Below the pieces are notes generated by a model. That model worked only from the letters and a program-made list of their open reading frames with translations, was not told where the DNA came from and ran no database searches. DNA of 13,987 nt from an uncultured Lachnospiraceae bacterium (lineage in GTDB: Bacteria > Bacillota_A > Clostridia > Lachnospirales > Lachnospiraceae), in NCBI GenBank assembly GCA_900553635.1, contig USDU01000048.1, positions 1 through 13,987 on the forward strand, in the 5' to 3' direction. Shown here piece by piece: positions 1 through 6,484 of this stretch. How positions within the stretch are numbered: the first letter of the stretch is position 1; the number at the start of each line of letters is the position of its first letter. A program made the position numbers and the translations under genes.

Positions 1-236
1 TCAGGCATCTTGGTTCCGTCGATGAGGATTTCTCCGGAGTCAATGGTCTCCAGTCGGTTGATCGTCCGGCACAGGGTGGATTTACCGGAACCGGACGGTC
101 CGATGACCACGACAACCTCACCCTTTTTTACGGATAAATTGATATCCTTTAATACATGCAGTTCTCCGAAATGCTTATCTACATGACGCAGTTCGATAAC
201 CGGCACTTTATTTACTGTAGTTCTGTTCTCTTCCAT
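1..236 (-). CDS. Amino acid ABC transporter ATP-binding protein, N-terminal part (GluA/GlnQ type)
   Basis: This is the first 78 residues of the cytoplasmic ATPase of a polar amino acid importer; the rest lies beyond the left edge. The fragment has the usual opening of the family (residues 13-31, [12 protein letters not shown] then L-H-V-L-K-D-I-N) and a complete Walker A loop GPSGSGKST at residues 46-54. The N-T-I/R-L-E segment that follows is typical of GlnQ/GluA proteins. The ATG at 234-236 is preceded by GAGGAG (247-252), and only 3 bases separate it from the stop of the upstream permease, so it is the last visible gene of the binding protein-permease-permease-ATPase operon. ATP hydrolysis here would power uptake through the two permeases. 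The Q-loop, ABC signature and Walker B cannot be seen. The family is certain; the substrate (glutamate or a similar amino acid) is inferred from its partners. Confidence 0.93.
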   Translation of the reverse strand, partial: MEENRTTVNKVPVIELRHVDKHFGELHVLKDINLSVKKGEVVVVIGPSGSGKSTLCRTINRLETIDSGEILIDGTKMP

Positions 237-239
237 AAC

Positions 240-1073
240 TTATCTGCTCCTCACGGGTTCTGTCTTGTTTCCTCTTCCGGCAATGGCCACAGAAATCTTA
301 TTTAATATATAATTGATCAAAATATAGATAATTGCAACCACCAGATAAACCGAAAGCAGCGCGTCGTAATTGCTGATCAGTACCTTTGCGTTCTGCATCA
401 GGTCCGCATAGTTTACCACATAAGCGAAGGTGGTATCCTTCAGCACGATGACCACCTCGGAAATCAGGGCCGGAACCACATAACGCAGGGCCTGGGGAAA
501 TACAATCTTGAAGAAGACGCTGTTTTTCCGCATACCCAGAGATACTGCCGCCTCGGTCTGTCCCTTCGGCACCGCGTTGACGCCGGAGCGAAGCACTTCG
601 GCCACCACGCCTGCCGCGGAGATGGCCACCGGCGTGGCAATCTTCCAGAGAGGCGGAAGCTTAATGCCAAGCTGGGGCACCACCAAGAAAAAGAAATAGA
701 TAAACAAAAGGGTCGGCACGCCGCGGCTGAACTCGATGAGCGCGGTGCAGAGCCATTCCAGGGGCCTGACGCCGCTGATTCTGCCAAGCATCAGCAGGAG
801 ACCTGCGAAAAATGTGATCACGCCTGCCGTCAGCGCAGCCGTCAGAGTACCCGCAAGACCATTTCCAATAAACCGCCAGGTGGTATACCGGGTGAAAAAG
901 GACCAGTACCGGGCATCCAGCTGTCCGTTGATGGCGAACTGACGAATGACGCCGTAGATCAGCGCCGCCAGAAGCAGGAGCACCACCACGGTGCCCACCG
1001 CGATTCCTCTGCGTGTCTTCGGGCCCGGCGCTTCATAGAGCGCGTCCCGTATGGATGTCTTTCCGTTGTTCAT
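240..1073 (-). CDS. Amino acid ABC transporter permease (GluD-like)
   Basis: A 277-residue integral membrane subunit of a polar amino acid importer (HisM/GlnP superfamily). After a cytoplasmic start containing A-P-G-P-K-x-R-R (residues 15-22) comes a first hydrophobic helix (about 24-43), a loop, then the core of about five helices. The EAA loop that contacts the ATPase runs from E174-A-A with the downstream G and P-Q-A-L-R (to about 197). From memory, the A-P-G-P-K-x-R-R head and the N-G-Q-L segment resemble GluD of Corynebacterium and other Actinobacteria, which argues for glutamate as substrate; this is a family resemblance, not a tested specificity. Its ATG overlaps the stop of the upstream permease by 4 bases (ATGA), so the two are translationally coupled. 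A GAGGA sequence inside the end of the upstream gene serves as ribosome binding site. Confidence 0.92.
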   Translation of the reverse strand: MNNGKTSIRDALYEAPGPKTRRGIAVGTVVVLLLLAALIYGVIRQFAINGQLDARYWSFFTRYTTWRFIGNGLAGTLTAALTAGVITFFAGLLLMLGRISGVRPLEWLCTALIEFSRGVPTLLFIYFFFLVVPQLGIKLPPLWKIATPVAISAAGVVAEVLRSGVNAVPKGQTEAAVSLGMRKNSVFFKIVFPQALRYVVPALISEVVIVLKDTTFAYVVNYADLMQNAKVLISNYDALLSVYLVVAIIYILINYILNKISVAIAGRGNKTEPVRSR

Positions 1074-1729
1074 CGCAAAATCCTCACTTTCCTGTCAATC
1101 AGGTTGCCGATCTGTCCGATCACCACCGCCGTCGCGCAGTACAGCACCGCGGAAATCAGGAAAGCCGTCACGCCGCCCACGGCTCTGGTATTGATATGGG
1201 AGACCAGACCGGTCAGATCCGTGGGGTTCATGGGCACTTGGGAAGCCAGCGCCGTCGTCAGCATGGTCGCCACCAGAAGATTGGTCATGGGAAGCACGCT
1301 GGAACGAAGGGCCTGGGGAATGACTACATTTTTCAGAATCTTGCCAAAGGACATACCGAGAGCCCGCGCCGCCTCGATCTGTCCGATACTCACCGTATTC
1401 ATGCCGGCCATCAGGTACTCGGAGCAAAACGCCGCCGGGAGCAGGGATGTGGCCGTCAACACACAGGTGTAATAAGAAAGCACCATATTCAGATAGGGCA
1501 GCGCGTAGACCAGCATAATAAGCAGGGTCGCGCCCGGGATGTTCCGGAAGATCTGCACATAGAAGTCTCCGACCCACCTGAGCGGCTTCACGGGACATAC
1601 CCGCATGACGGTAATGAGAATGCCTATCAGAAATGCGATCACAAAGGACACTGCCGTCAGCTTCCAGGTGACGAACAGTGCCTGTATATATTTGTCTCCG
1701 TATTGGGAAAGAAGTTCCTGAATACCCAT
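1070..1729 (-). CDS. Amino acid ABC transporter permease (GluC-like)
   Basis: A 219-residue permease, the usual size for GluC/GlnP-type subunits and shorter than its partner because it lacks the extra N-terminal helix. Hydrophobic helices are visible at about 20-42, 64-86, 88-103 and 145-165, with a last one near 185-210. The EAA loop is at residues 119-141 (I-E-A-A-R-A-L-G-M, ending I-P-Q-A-L-R). The M-R-V-x-P-V-K-x-L-R stretch at 42-51 matches my recollection of actinobacterial GluC. It should form a heterodimer with the following permease. The ATG at 1727-1729 has GGAGG at 1737-1741, 7 bases upstream. The ribosome binding site lies directly after an intrinsic-terminator-like hairpin (1747-1774), so transcription of this gene and those after it probably depends on read-through from the binding-protein gene. 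Confidence 0.92.
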   Translation of the reverse strand: MGIQELLSQYGDKYIQALFVTWKLTAVSFVIAFLIGILITVMRVCPVKPLRWVGDFYVQIFRNIPGATLLIMLVYALPYLNMVLSYYTCVLTATSLLPAAFCSEYLMAGMNTVSIGQIEAARALGMSFGKILKNVVIPQALRSSVLPMTNLLVATMLTTALASQVPMNPTDLTGLVSHINTRAVGGVTAFLISAVLYCATAVVIGQIGNLIDRKVRILR

Positions 1730-1746
1730 ATGGATTCCTCCTGCGG

Positions 1747-1774
1747 AAAAAGACCTTCAGAACTACTGAAGGTC
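1747..1774 (-). terminator. Hairpin with U-tract between binding protein and permeases (partial terminator or attenuator)
   Basis: On the minus strand a perfect 9-bp stem (GACCTTCAG / CTGAAGGTC, plus-strand arms 1752-1760 and 1766-1774) with a 5-base loop is followed at once by five U residues. It lies between the stop of the binding-protein gene and the GGAGG of the first permease. As it sits inside an operon it is best read as a leaky terminator or an mRNA-stabilising 3' structure that raises the ratio of binding protein to permease. Such placement is common in importer operons. I see no obvious competing antiterminator. Confidence 0.75.
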
Positions 1775-1808
1775 CTTCTCCCTGTCTTTATTTTAGGCTT
1801 TGGTTCAA

Positions 1809-2816
1809 TTACTCGATTACCGGGGCCTCCGGTACGGTCTCGATGCCGGTGCGGTCGCCCAGGCTGATCTTCCACAGCTGTGCCCAGGTTCCATTGTCCT
1901 CGATCTTCTTCAGGAAGTCGTTTACAAATGCTACGCCGTCGGAATCCAGCGGAAGTCCGATACCGTAGTTGTCCTCCGGTCCGAAGGTGTCGCCCGCGAT
2001 TTCATAAACACCCGGGTTCTTTACGATGGCGTTCAGAAGCAGTGTGTAGTCAGTTACGTATGCGTCTACACGACCCTGCTCCAGAGCGGTACGCGCTTCC
2101 TGGTCGTTGGCAAACTCCTGAACGGTAGCTTCCGGCGCGTACTCAGCCAGGATGTCCGGGCCCGTGGAACCGGACTGTGTCGCTACAATCTTGCCAGCCA
2201 GGTCGTCTACGCCAGTGATATCCGTATTGCCTGCCTTTACCATGACTGCCTGCTTTGATGTGTAGTAAGGTCCGGCGAAAGAAATGACTTCCTTACGTGC
2301 GTCTGTGATGGAGTAGGTAGCAAATACAGCGTCTACCTGATCGCTTGTCAGAACGGACTCACGGGTACTGGAATCTACCTGTGTCAGCTCATACTTGCTC
2401 TCATCGCCCAGGATGTAGCGTGCAAGCAGCTGATACAGTCCTGCATCAAAGCCGCGGATGCCGTTGTCTGTCTCATCCAGCTGGCTGAACAGGAAAGAGG
2501 TTCTGGTTCCGCCTACGCGGAGTACGCCAGCCTCCTTTACCGCGGTAGCCCACTCGCTTGCCGCGATGTCAGCGTCGTCTGCTACGATACCCTCTGCAAG
2601 CAGCGCGTCAAATGCGTCCTTGTCGATCTCTGCCGCCACCGGCTCCTCTGCAGCTGCCGCGTCTTCCGTGGTCTCCTCTGCAGCTGCTTCAGTCTCCTGT
2701 GTGGTCTCTGCTGCCGGAGCCTCGTCTGCCTTGCTTCCGCATGCTGCCAGGCTTCCTGCCAGTGCGATGGTCAGCAGTAATGCGGTTGATTTCTTCAGCC
2801 ATTTTAAATTTCTCAT
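1809..2816 (-). CDS. Amino acid ABC transporter substrate-binding lipoprotein (GluB-like)
   Basis: A 335-residue extracytoplasmic solute receptor. The first 25 residues form a lipoprotein signal peptide (K-K, hydrophobic core, L-A-A-C with the lipid-acceptor Cys26), so the mature protein is anchored to the outer face of the membrane. Residues about 30-63 are a low-complexity Ala/Glu/Thr linker. The type 3 solute-binding fold covers about 90-322, with recognisable family landmarks such as G-F-D-A-G-L (ligand site region), A-T-Y-S-I-T-D-A-R-K and F-A-G-P-Y-Y. The D-A-R-K-E-x-x-x-F-A-G-P-Y block and the permease partners suggest glutamate or a related acidic/polar amino acid. It is the first gene of the operon, behind a near-consensus promoter (2860-2888). 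GGAGG at 2823-2827 is 6 bases before the ATG. Exact ligand not deducible. Confidence 0.93.
   Translation of the reverse strand: MRNLKWLKKSTALLLTIALAGSLAACGSKADEAPAAETTQETEAAAEETTEDAAAAEEPVAAEIDKDAFDALLAEGIVADDADIAASEWATAVKEAGVLRVGGTRTSFLFSQLDETDNGIRGFDAGLYQLLARYILGDESKYELTQVDSSTRESVLTSDQVDAVFATYSITDARKEVISFAGPYYTSKQAVMVKAGNTDITGVDDLAGKIVATQSGSTGPDILAEYAPEATVQEFANDQEARTALEQGRVDAYVTDYTLLLNAIVKNPGVYEIAGDTFGPEDNYGIGLPLDSDGVAFVNDFLKKIEDNGTWAQLWKISLGDRTGIETVPEAPVIE
2643..2687. repeat. 15-bp direct repeat in the lipoprotein linker
   Basis: The 15-mer CTCCTCTGCAGCTGC occurs at 2643-2657 and again at 2673-2687, exactly 30 bases apart. It lies in the Ala/Glu-rich linker of the binding protein and keeps the reading frame. 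It probably reflects slippage or duplication in a low-complexity tether. Confidence 0.7.
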
Positions 2817-2859
2817 AATAATCCTCCTTTTTTACTGTTCACGTCGTTTTGATGTTGCA

Positions 2860-2888
2860 ATCATACGCCCTTTAACCTACTTTGTCAA
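2860..2888 (-). promoter_or_regulatory. Sigma-A-type promoter of the amino acid importer operon
   Basis: On the minus strand TTGACA (plus 2883-2888) and TATGAT (plus 2860-2865) are separated by exactly 17 bases. This is a perfect -35 and a five-of-six -10 at the optimal spacing. The start point would fall near 2853, giving a leader of about 37 nucleotides containing the GGAGG. Immediately upstream (2891-2926) the DNA is A/T rich, as for an UP element. Confidence 0.85.
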
Positions 2889-2895
2889 TAGGTTA
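2873..2895. promoter_or_regulatory. Inverted repeat over the -35 box, candidate operator
   Basis: The arms TAACCTA (2873-2879) and TAGGTTA (2889-2895) are exact reverse complements separated by 9 bases. The right arm abuts the -35 hexamer and the left arm lies in the spacer. A dimeric repressor bound here would block sigma-A access. The sequence does not match an operator I recognise (it is not a clear CodY, ArgR or CymR box). The regulator is unknown; the Lrp-type protein encoded about 3 kb away is one candidate only by proximity. Confidence 0.5.
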
Positions 2896-2919
2896 TATAT
2901 GATTATTTTAATTTTTTAC

Positions 2920-2962
2920 AAAAAAAGCCGTTGCACAGGAGATTTTTCTTCTGTGCATCGAC
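2920..2962 (-). terminator. Rho-independent terminator after the SleB-type hydrolase gene
   Basis: On the minus strand a stem of GTCG-A-TGCACAG paired with CTGTGCA-A-CGGC (7 bp, an A/A mismatch, then 4 more pairs including one G-U) closes a loop of 12 bases and is followed by seven U residues. It begins 8 bases after the stop codon of the hydrolase. It separates the Lrp-aminotransferase-TrmL-hydrolase cluster from the importer promoter just downstream. Confidence 0.85.
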
Positions 2963-2969
2963 CTCATTG

Positions 2970-4238
2970 TCAGGATGAATAATTCCAGGTATAGGAAAAA
3001 ATATGCGCGCCAATTACAAGTCCGCTTAAGGACGGATAATTGGCATAAGTCCGGAAAAAGGTCCGGTTACCCACGTTGGACTCGCCCGCGATAGCGCGGC
3101 GGGCAGCATTATAGCAGGATTCGGTGACGGAATCCGCGCCGTCGGTCAGCATCAGGTCAAAACGGCCTGAAGTAACGGGAGAGAACTGACCCGAAGCCCG
3201 GATCACGCTCATGATATCGCCCTGGCTGAAACGGGGATCCCGGATACGGTTCATAACGACAGCGCCCACAGCCAGCTGGCCTTCCGCCCCTTGGTTACCT
3301 GCCTCGCAGTAAATCAGCGTCGCCAACGCCTTTACCTCATCGTCACTTGCGCTGTACGCGCCATACTGGGTATATTCCAAATCCGTGGTCCTTACACCGG
3401 TTACATCGCCCAGGGAACCAATGATCTCGGCTGCTTTTGACGCCTCGATCTGAGCCTCGATTTTCTTCTTCTCTGCTATCAGCTGCTTCAGCACTTCCTG
3501 CTGGCCTGCCAGCGTATTGCTCTTGCCGTCCAGATCGGCCTGGGCTGCTGCGATATCACTGACATGCTGACTGATTTTACCGGATGTACTGCTGGCCAGG
3601 GCGGATACCTCACTCTGCTTCTTCTCTACGGAAGCCTGCATTTCGTCCAGGGCTTCTTTTTCAGCCTCCAGCTTCTCCTCCTGCTCCTGAATCTCGGCCT
3701 TGTGGGCCGCGTAAGCCTCCAGCATATCCCGGTCGTAGGCGCTGATCCGCGCCGCGTAATCCGCCCGGTTCAGGGCGCTGGCAAAATCGCCGGACTCCAG
3801 CAGAATCTCGATGAAGGAGCTCTGAGGATTCTCGTACATGTACTGAATCCTCGCCTTCATGTCCGCGTACTGCTTTTCCTCTGTGGCCTTCGCCGCCTCC
3901 AGCTCTCCTTTCGCCTGCTCAATCTCCGCTTTTTTGTCTTCGATCTGCTTATTTAACTCGGAAATCTGGCTCTCCAGGCTGGAATACTGCTGGTTCAGCT
4001 TCTTCAGATAATCCTCCATCTCAGACTTGGCCTGCTGCAGCCGTTCCTTCTTATCCTTCGTAGCATCGATCTCACTCTGGGTCTTGTCAATCTCGTCCTG
4101 CGTCTTATCGATCTCGCTCTGAATATCATCCACGTCGCTCTGATCCGGCACGGCGTAGGAAGTAAACCCAAGCGAAAGCGCAAGGGCGGCTGCTCCCAAC
4201 TGATATGCCATTTTCATCCGAAGTGAATGCTTTTTCAT
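2970..4238 (-). CDS. Secreted cell-wall hydrolase: PcsB-like coiled coil plus SleB domain
   Basis: A 422-residue exported protein. An N-terminal signal peptide (basic K-K-H-x-x-R-M-K, hydrophobic core, ending near S-Y-A at 27-29) is followed by a long coiled coil (about 33-265) rich in Glu, Lys, Gln and Ala, like the regulatory helices of PcsB/CwlO-type hydrolases. The C-terminal domain (about 299-422) is of the SleB/CwlJ hydrolase family (lytic transglycosylase type): I-Y-C-E-A-G-N-Q with the expected catalytic Glu at about 312, then V-x-x-V-V-x-N-R and the F-S-P-V and N-x-T-F-F segments. It would cut peptidoglycan glycan strands outside the cell, in growth, division or spore germination. 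The coiled coil probably holds the enzyme inactive or binds a partner such as an FtsEX-like complex; that is inference. It is last in its cluster, 24 bases after trmL, and ends at a strong terminator. Confidence 0.88.
   Translation of the reverse strand: MKKHSLRMKMAYQLGAAALALSLGFTSYAVPDQSDVDDIQSEIDKTQDEIDKTQSEIDATKDKKERLQQAKSEMEDYLKKLNQQYSSLESQISELNKQIEDKKAEIEQAKGELEAAKATEEKQYADMKARIQYMYENPQSSFIEILLESGDFASALNRADYAARISAYDRDMLEAYAAHKAEIQEQEEKLEAEKEALDEMQASVEKKQSEVSALASSTSGKISQHVSDIAAAQADLDGKSNTLAGQQEVLKQLIAEKKKIEAQIEASKAAEIIGSLGDVTGVRTTDLEYTQYGAYSASDDEVKALATLIYCEAGNQGAEGQLAVGAVVMNRIRDPRFSQGDIMSVIRASGQFSPVTSGRFDLMLTDGADSVTESCYNAARRAIAGESNVGNRTFFRTYANYPSLSGLVIGAHIFSYTWNYSS
4063..4125. repeat. Three imperfect 21-bp tandem units (heptad repeats)
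   Basis: Three adjacent 21-base units (about 4063-4083, 4084-4104, 4105-4125) share a core like ATCTCxCTCTG. Each encodes one coiled-coil heptad of the form x-Q-S/D-E-I-D-K/A in the N-terminal part of the SleB-type protein. They look like in-frame duplication of a heptad. Confidence 0.6.
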
Positions 4239-4262
4239 TGCCTTTATTCCTTTTCAGTCTCT

Positions 4263-4760
4263 TTATTTCCAATCGTATCTGGTCAGGTGTCCCTCCAGGC
4301 GCATGCCCGGGAAATCATTCTGGCGCAGGGCCTCATAGAGCACGATGGCCACGGAGTTGGACAGGTTCAGGGATCTGGTGTCGCCCAGCATGGGAATACG
4401 GATAGCTCGTTCCTGATTTTCCAGAAGGATCTCCTCGGGAATACCGGCACTCTCCTTACCGAACATAATGTAGCAGTCCGGCTCAAACTGCGCTTCGGTA
4501 TAGACCCGCGGCCCCTTGGTGGTCGCCATATAGGGCCGAGCGCCCGGATTCTTCCGCAGGAAATCCTCATAGTTTACATAAGTTGTCACATCCAACTGCG
4601 GCCAGTAATCCATACCGGCCCGCTTCAAATCCTTTTCACTTAACCGGAATCCCAGCGGCTCAATCAGATGCAGGCGGGTACCCGTCGCCACACAGGTTCT
4701 TCCGATATTGCCTGTGTTGGCCGGAATTTCCGGCTCTAAAAGTACGATATTGAACGCCAT
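4263..4760 (-). CDS. trmL: tRNA (cytidine/uridine(34)-2'-O)-methyltransferase TrmL
   Basis: A 165-residue SPOUT (SpoU class) methyltransferase; E. coli TrmL is of similar length, and the protein is a minimal catalytic domain without an RNA-binding extension. It transfers a methyl group from S-adenosylmethionine to the 2'-hydroxyl of the wobble nucleotide of certain leucine tRNAs. All three motifs are visible: N15-T-G-N-I-G-R21; F-G-K-E-S-A-G-I-P at 100-108; and I-P-M with S-L-N-L-S-N-S-V-A-I at 122-139, which form the knotted cofactor site. Its ATG shares one base with the stop of the aminotransferase (TAATG), and AGGGAG (4769-4774) lies 8 bases upstream, so translation is coupled. Residues 61-64 (Y-V-N-Y) are encoded by the decamer TTATGTAAAC, which recurs in the window. 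Confidence 0.93.
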   Translation of the reverse strand: MAFNIVLLEPEIPANTGNIGRTCVATGTRLHLIEPLGFRLSEKDLKRAGMDYWPQLDVTTYVNYEDFLRKNPGARPYMATTKGPRVYTEAQFEPDCYIMFGKESAGIPEEILLENQERAIRIPMLGDTRSLNLSNSVAIVLYEALRQNDFPGMRLEGHLTRYDWK

Positions 4761-5938
4761 TATTTCGCTCCCTTTTCCGCCCGCAGCTTCGTCACAAAGC
4801 GCGCCAGACGGCCTGTGGCTTCTTTCAGATCTTCCAGAGAGTACGCGTAGGAGATTCGAAGAAATCCCTCGCCGCAGGCTCCGAAGGCTGTTCCCGGAAC
4901 CACGGCCACCTTCTCCTCCATCAGGAACCGGGTAGCAAATTCTTCCGAAGTCATGCCAAATTCCTGGATGCTCGGGAAGATATAGAACGCGCCGTAGGGC
5001 TCGAAACAGGATAGTCCCATTTCCCGCAGGGTATGTACCAGGAAACGGCGTCTCTGGTCGTAGGACTCCCGCATCATCGCCACGTCTTCATCGCCGTTTT
5101 TCAGAGCCTCTACTGCTGCGTACTGGCTGTTGGTGGGTGCGCACATAATCGCGTACTGATGGAGCTTCGTCATCTGGCTGAGAATCTCCGCCGGTCCGCA
5201 GGCATAGCCCAGACGCCAGCCGGTCATGGCATAGGCCTTGGAAAAGCCGTTGATGAGCACGGTGCGCTCCCGCATGCCCGGAATACTGGTGATGGATACA
5301 TGGTCGCCCGCGTAGCTGAGCTCGGAATAAATCTCATCAGACAGCACGTAAATGTCTTTCTCGATAATGACCTCGGCGATTTCCTCCAGATCCTTCTGGG
5401 TCATAATCGCGCCGGTGGGATTGTTCGGGAACGGCAGTACCAGAATCTTGGTCTTGTCTGTGATGGCGTCCCGCAGCTCCCGGGCAGTCAGGCGGAATTC
5501 ATTCTCCTCCTTCAGCTCGATGATCACCGGCACGCCGTCGGCCAGCACACAGCAGGGCTCATAGGATACGTAGCTGGGCTGGGGAATCAGCACCTCGTCG
5601 CCCGGATTCAGCATGGCACGGAAGGCCATATCAATGCCTTCGCTGCCGCCTACGGTAATCAGCACCTCCCGGAGCGGGTCGTAGCTTACATGAATGCGGC
5701 GCTCCAGATAGCGCACGATTTCCTCACGCAGCTCCTTTAAGCCTGCGTTGGAGGTATAAAAGGTCCGGCCTTTTTCCAGGCTATAGATACCCTCGTCGCG
5801 GATATGCCAGGGGGTATCGAAATCCGGCTCGCCCACGCCCAGGGAAATGGCGTCTGGCATCTCATTTACCACATCAAAGAATTTACGGATGCCGGACCAG
5901 GGAATTGAAACTGCTTTGTCTGATAATGGGTTTCTCAC
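4760..5938 (-). CDS. PLP-dependent aminotransferase class I/II (PatA/AspC-like)
   Basis: A 392-residue fold-type I aminotransferase, full length for the family, acting in the cytoplasm. Visible landmarks: the substrate-arm G-V-G-E-P-D-F-D at 34-41, the GGSEGID cofactor-phosphate loop near 97-103, P-N-N-P-T-G at 171-176, S-D-E-I-Y at 200-204 with the Asp and Tyr that hold the pyridine ring, and the Schiff-base lysine in S-K-A-Y-A-M-T-G-W-R at K234. A late F-L-R-I-S-Y carries the carboxylate-binding Arg. It swaps an amino group between an amino acid and a 2-oxo acid; aromatic amino acids, alanine or aspartate are all possible and the sequence does not decide. The start is GTG, and GTGA overlaps the stop of the Lrp-type gene by 4 bases, so it is coupled to that regulator, which probably senses the same amino acid pool. 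Confidence 0.92.
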   Translation of the reverse strand: MRNPLSDKAVSIPWSGIRKFFDVVNEMPDAISLGVGEPDFDTPWHIRDEGIYSLEKGRTFYTSNAGLKELREEIVRYLERRIHVSYDPLREVLITVGGSEGIDMAFRAMLNPGDEVLIPQPSYVSYEPCCVLADGVPVIIELKEENEFRLTARELRDAITDKTKILVLPFPNNPTGAIMTQKDLEEIAEVIIEKDIYVLSDEIYSELSYAGDHVSITSIPGMRERTVLINGFSKAYAMTGWRLGYACGPAEILSQMTKLHQYAIMCAPTNSQYAAVEALKNGDEDVAMMRESYDQRRRFLVHTLREMGLSCFEPYGAFYIFPSIQEFGMTSEEFATRFLMEEKVAVVPGTAFGACGEGFLRISYAYSLEDLKEATGRLARFVTKLRAEKGAK

Positions 5939-6417
5939 GGTGTCACCAGCATCCTTTCGTCTTTTTTCTCATGTGCCATAATTGAACCATGGTCTTTGTA
6001 TTTTTTCAATATGAAATGTGTGGCAGTGCTGAGAACGGAATCCAGCGGCGACAGCTTGTCGGATACGAACTGCGCCACGTCACGCATGGTCTTACCCTCG
6101 ATCATCACCATAAAATCAAAGCCGCCGGAGATCAGGTAGACGCTGTCCACCTCCGCGTAATTGTAGATGCGCTCCGCCACCTTATCAAAACCGAAACCGC
6201 GCTGGGGGGTAACCTTGACCTCTACCAGGGCTGTCAGCTTCTCCTCGCTGGTCTTATCCCAGTTAATCAGGGTATGATAACCGCAGATAATACCTTCCTT
6301 TTCCATATCCGCGATCTCATTGGCGACCGCCGCCTCCTCTACTCCCAGCATCACTGCCAGATCCGCTAAATCCACACGGCTGTTTTTCTCAATGAATGTC
6401 AAAATTTTTTCTCTCAT
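5935..6417 (-). CDS. Lrp/AsnC-family transcriptional regulator
   Basis: A 160-residue feast/famine regulator. The N-terminal winged helix-turn-helix spans about 1-50 (L-A-D-L-A-V-M-L-G-V-E-E-A-A-V-A-N-E-I-A-D-M-E). A ligand-binding RAM domain follows at about 62-140, with the typical V-x-S-V-Y-L-I-S-G-G-F-D-F-M-V pattern; amino acids bind between dimers in this family. The C-terminal tail (about 140-160) is charged and slightly longer than usual. It is the first gene of a cluster with an aminotransferase, trmL and a cell-wall hydrolase, and overlaps the aminotransferase by 4 bases. Regulator-enzyme pairs of this kind often autoregulate. GGGAGGG precedes the ATG. A TATAAT at 6444-6449 could be its -10 element. 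Confidence 0.93.
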   Translation of the reverse strand: MREKILTFIEKNSRVDLADLAVMLGVEEAAVANEIADMEKEGIICGYHTLINWDKTSEEKLTALVEVKVTPQRGFGFDKVAERIYNYAEVDSVYLISGGFDFMVMIEGKTMRDVAQFVSDKLSPLDSVLSTATHFILKKYKDHGSIMAHEKKDERMLVTP

Positions 6418-6443
6418 TGCTTTCGCCCTCCCGTCAGGATATT

Positions 6444-6449
6444 ATTATA
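6444..6449 (-). promoter_or_regulatory. Candidate -10 element before the Lrp-type regulator
   Basis: A perfect TATAAT on the minus strand, about 27 bases before the regulator's ATG, lying just past the hairpin at 6452-6480. At 17-base spacing the -35 position is only weakly matched (TTTCTG) and falls inside the hairpin. An activator-dependent or autoregulated promoter would fit, but chance is possible. Confidence 0.4.
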
Positions 6450-6451
6450 AG

Positions 6452-6480
6452 CCGGGGCGTCTGAATCAGAAACACCCCGG
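6452..6480 (-). terminator. GC-rich hairpin after the HypE-like gene, probable terminator
   Basis: On the minus strand the 9-bp stem CCGGGGTGT / ACGCCCCGG (one G-U pair) with an 11-base loop begins 4 bases after the stop codon. The following sequence CTTATAATAAT is only moderately U rich, so termination may be incomplete or the same DNA may also serve the next promoter. Confidence 0.65.
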
Positions 6481-6484
6481 AATC

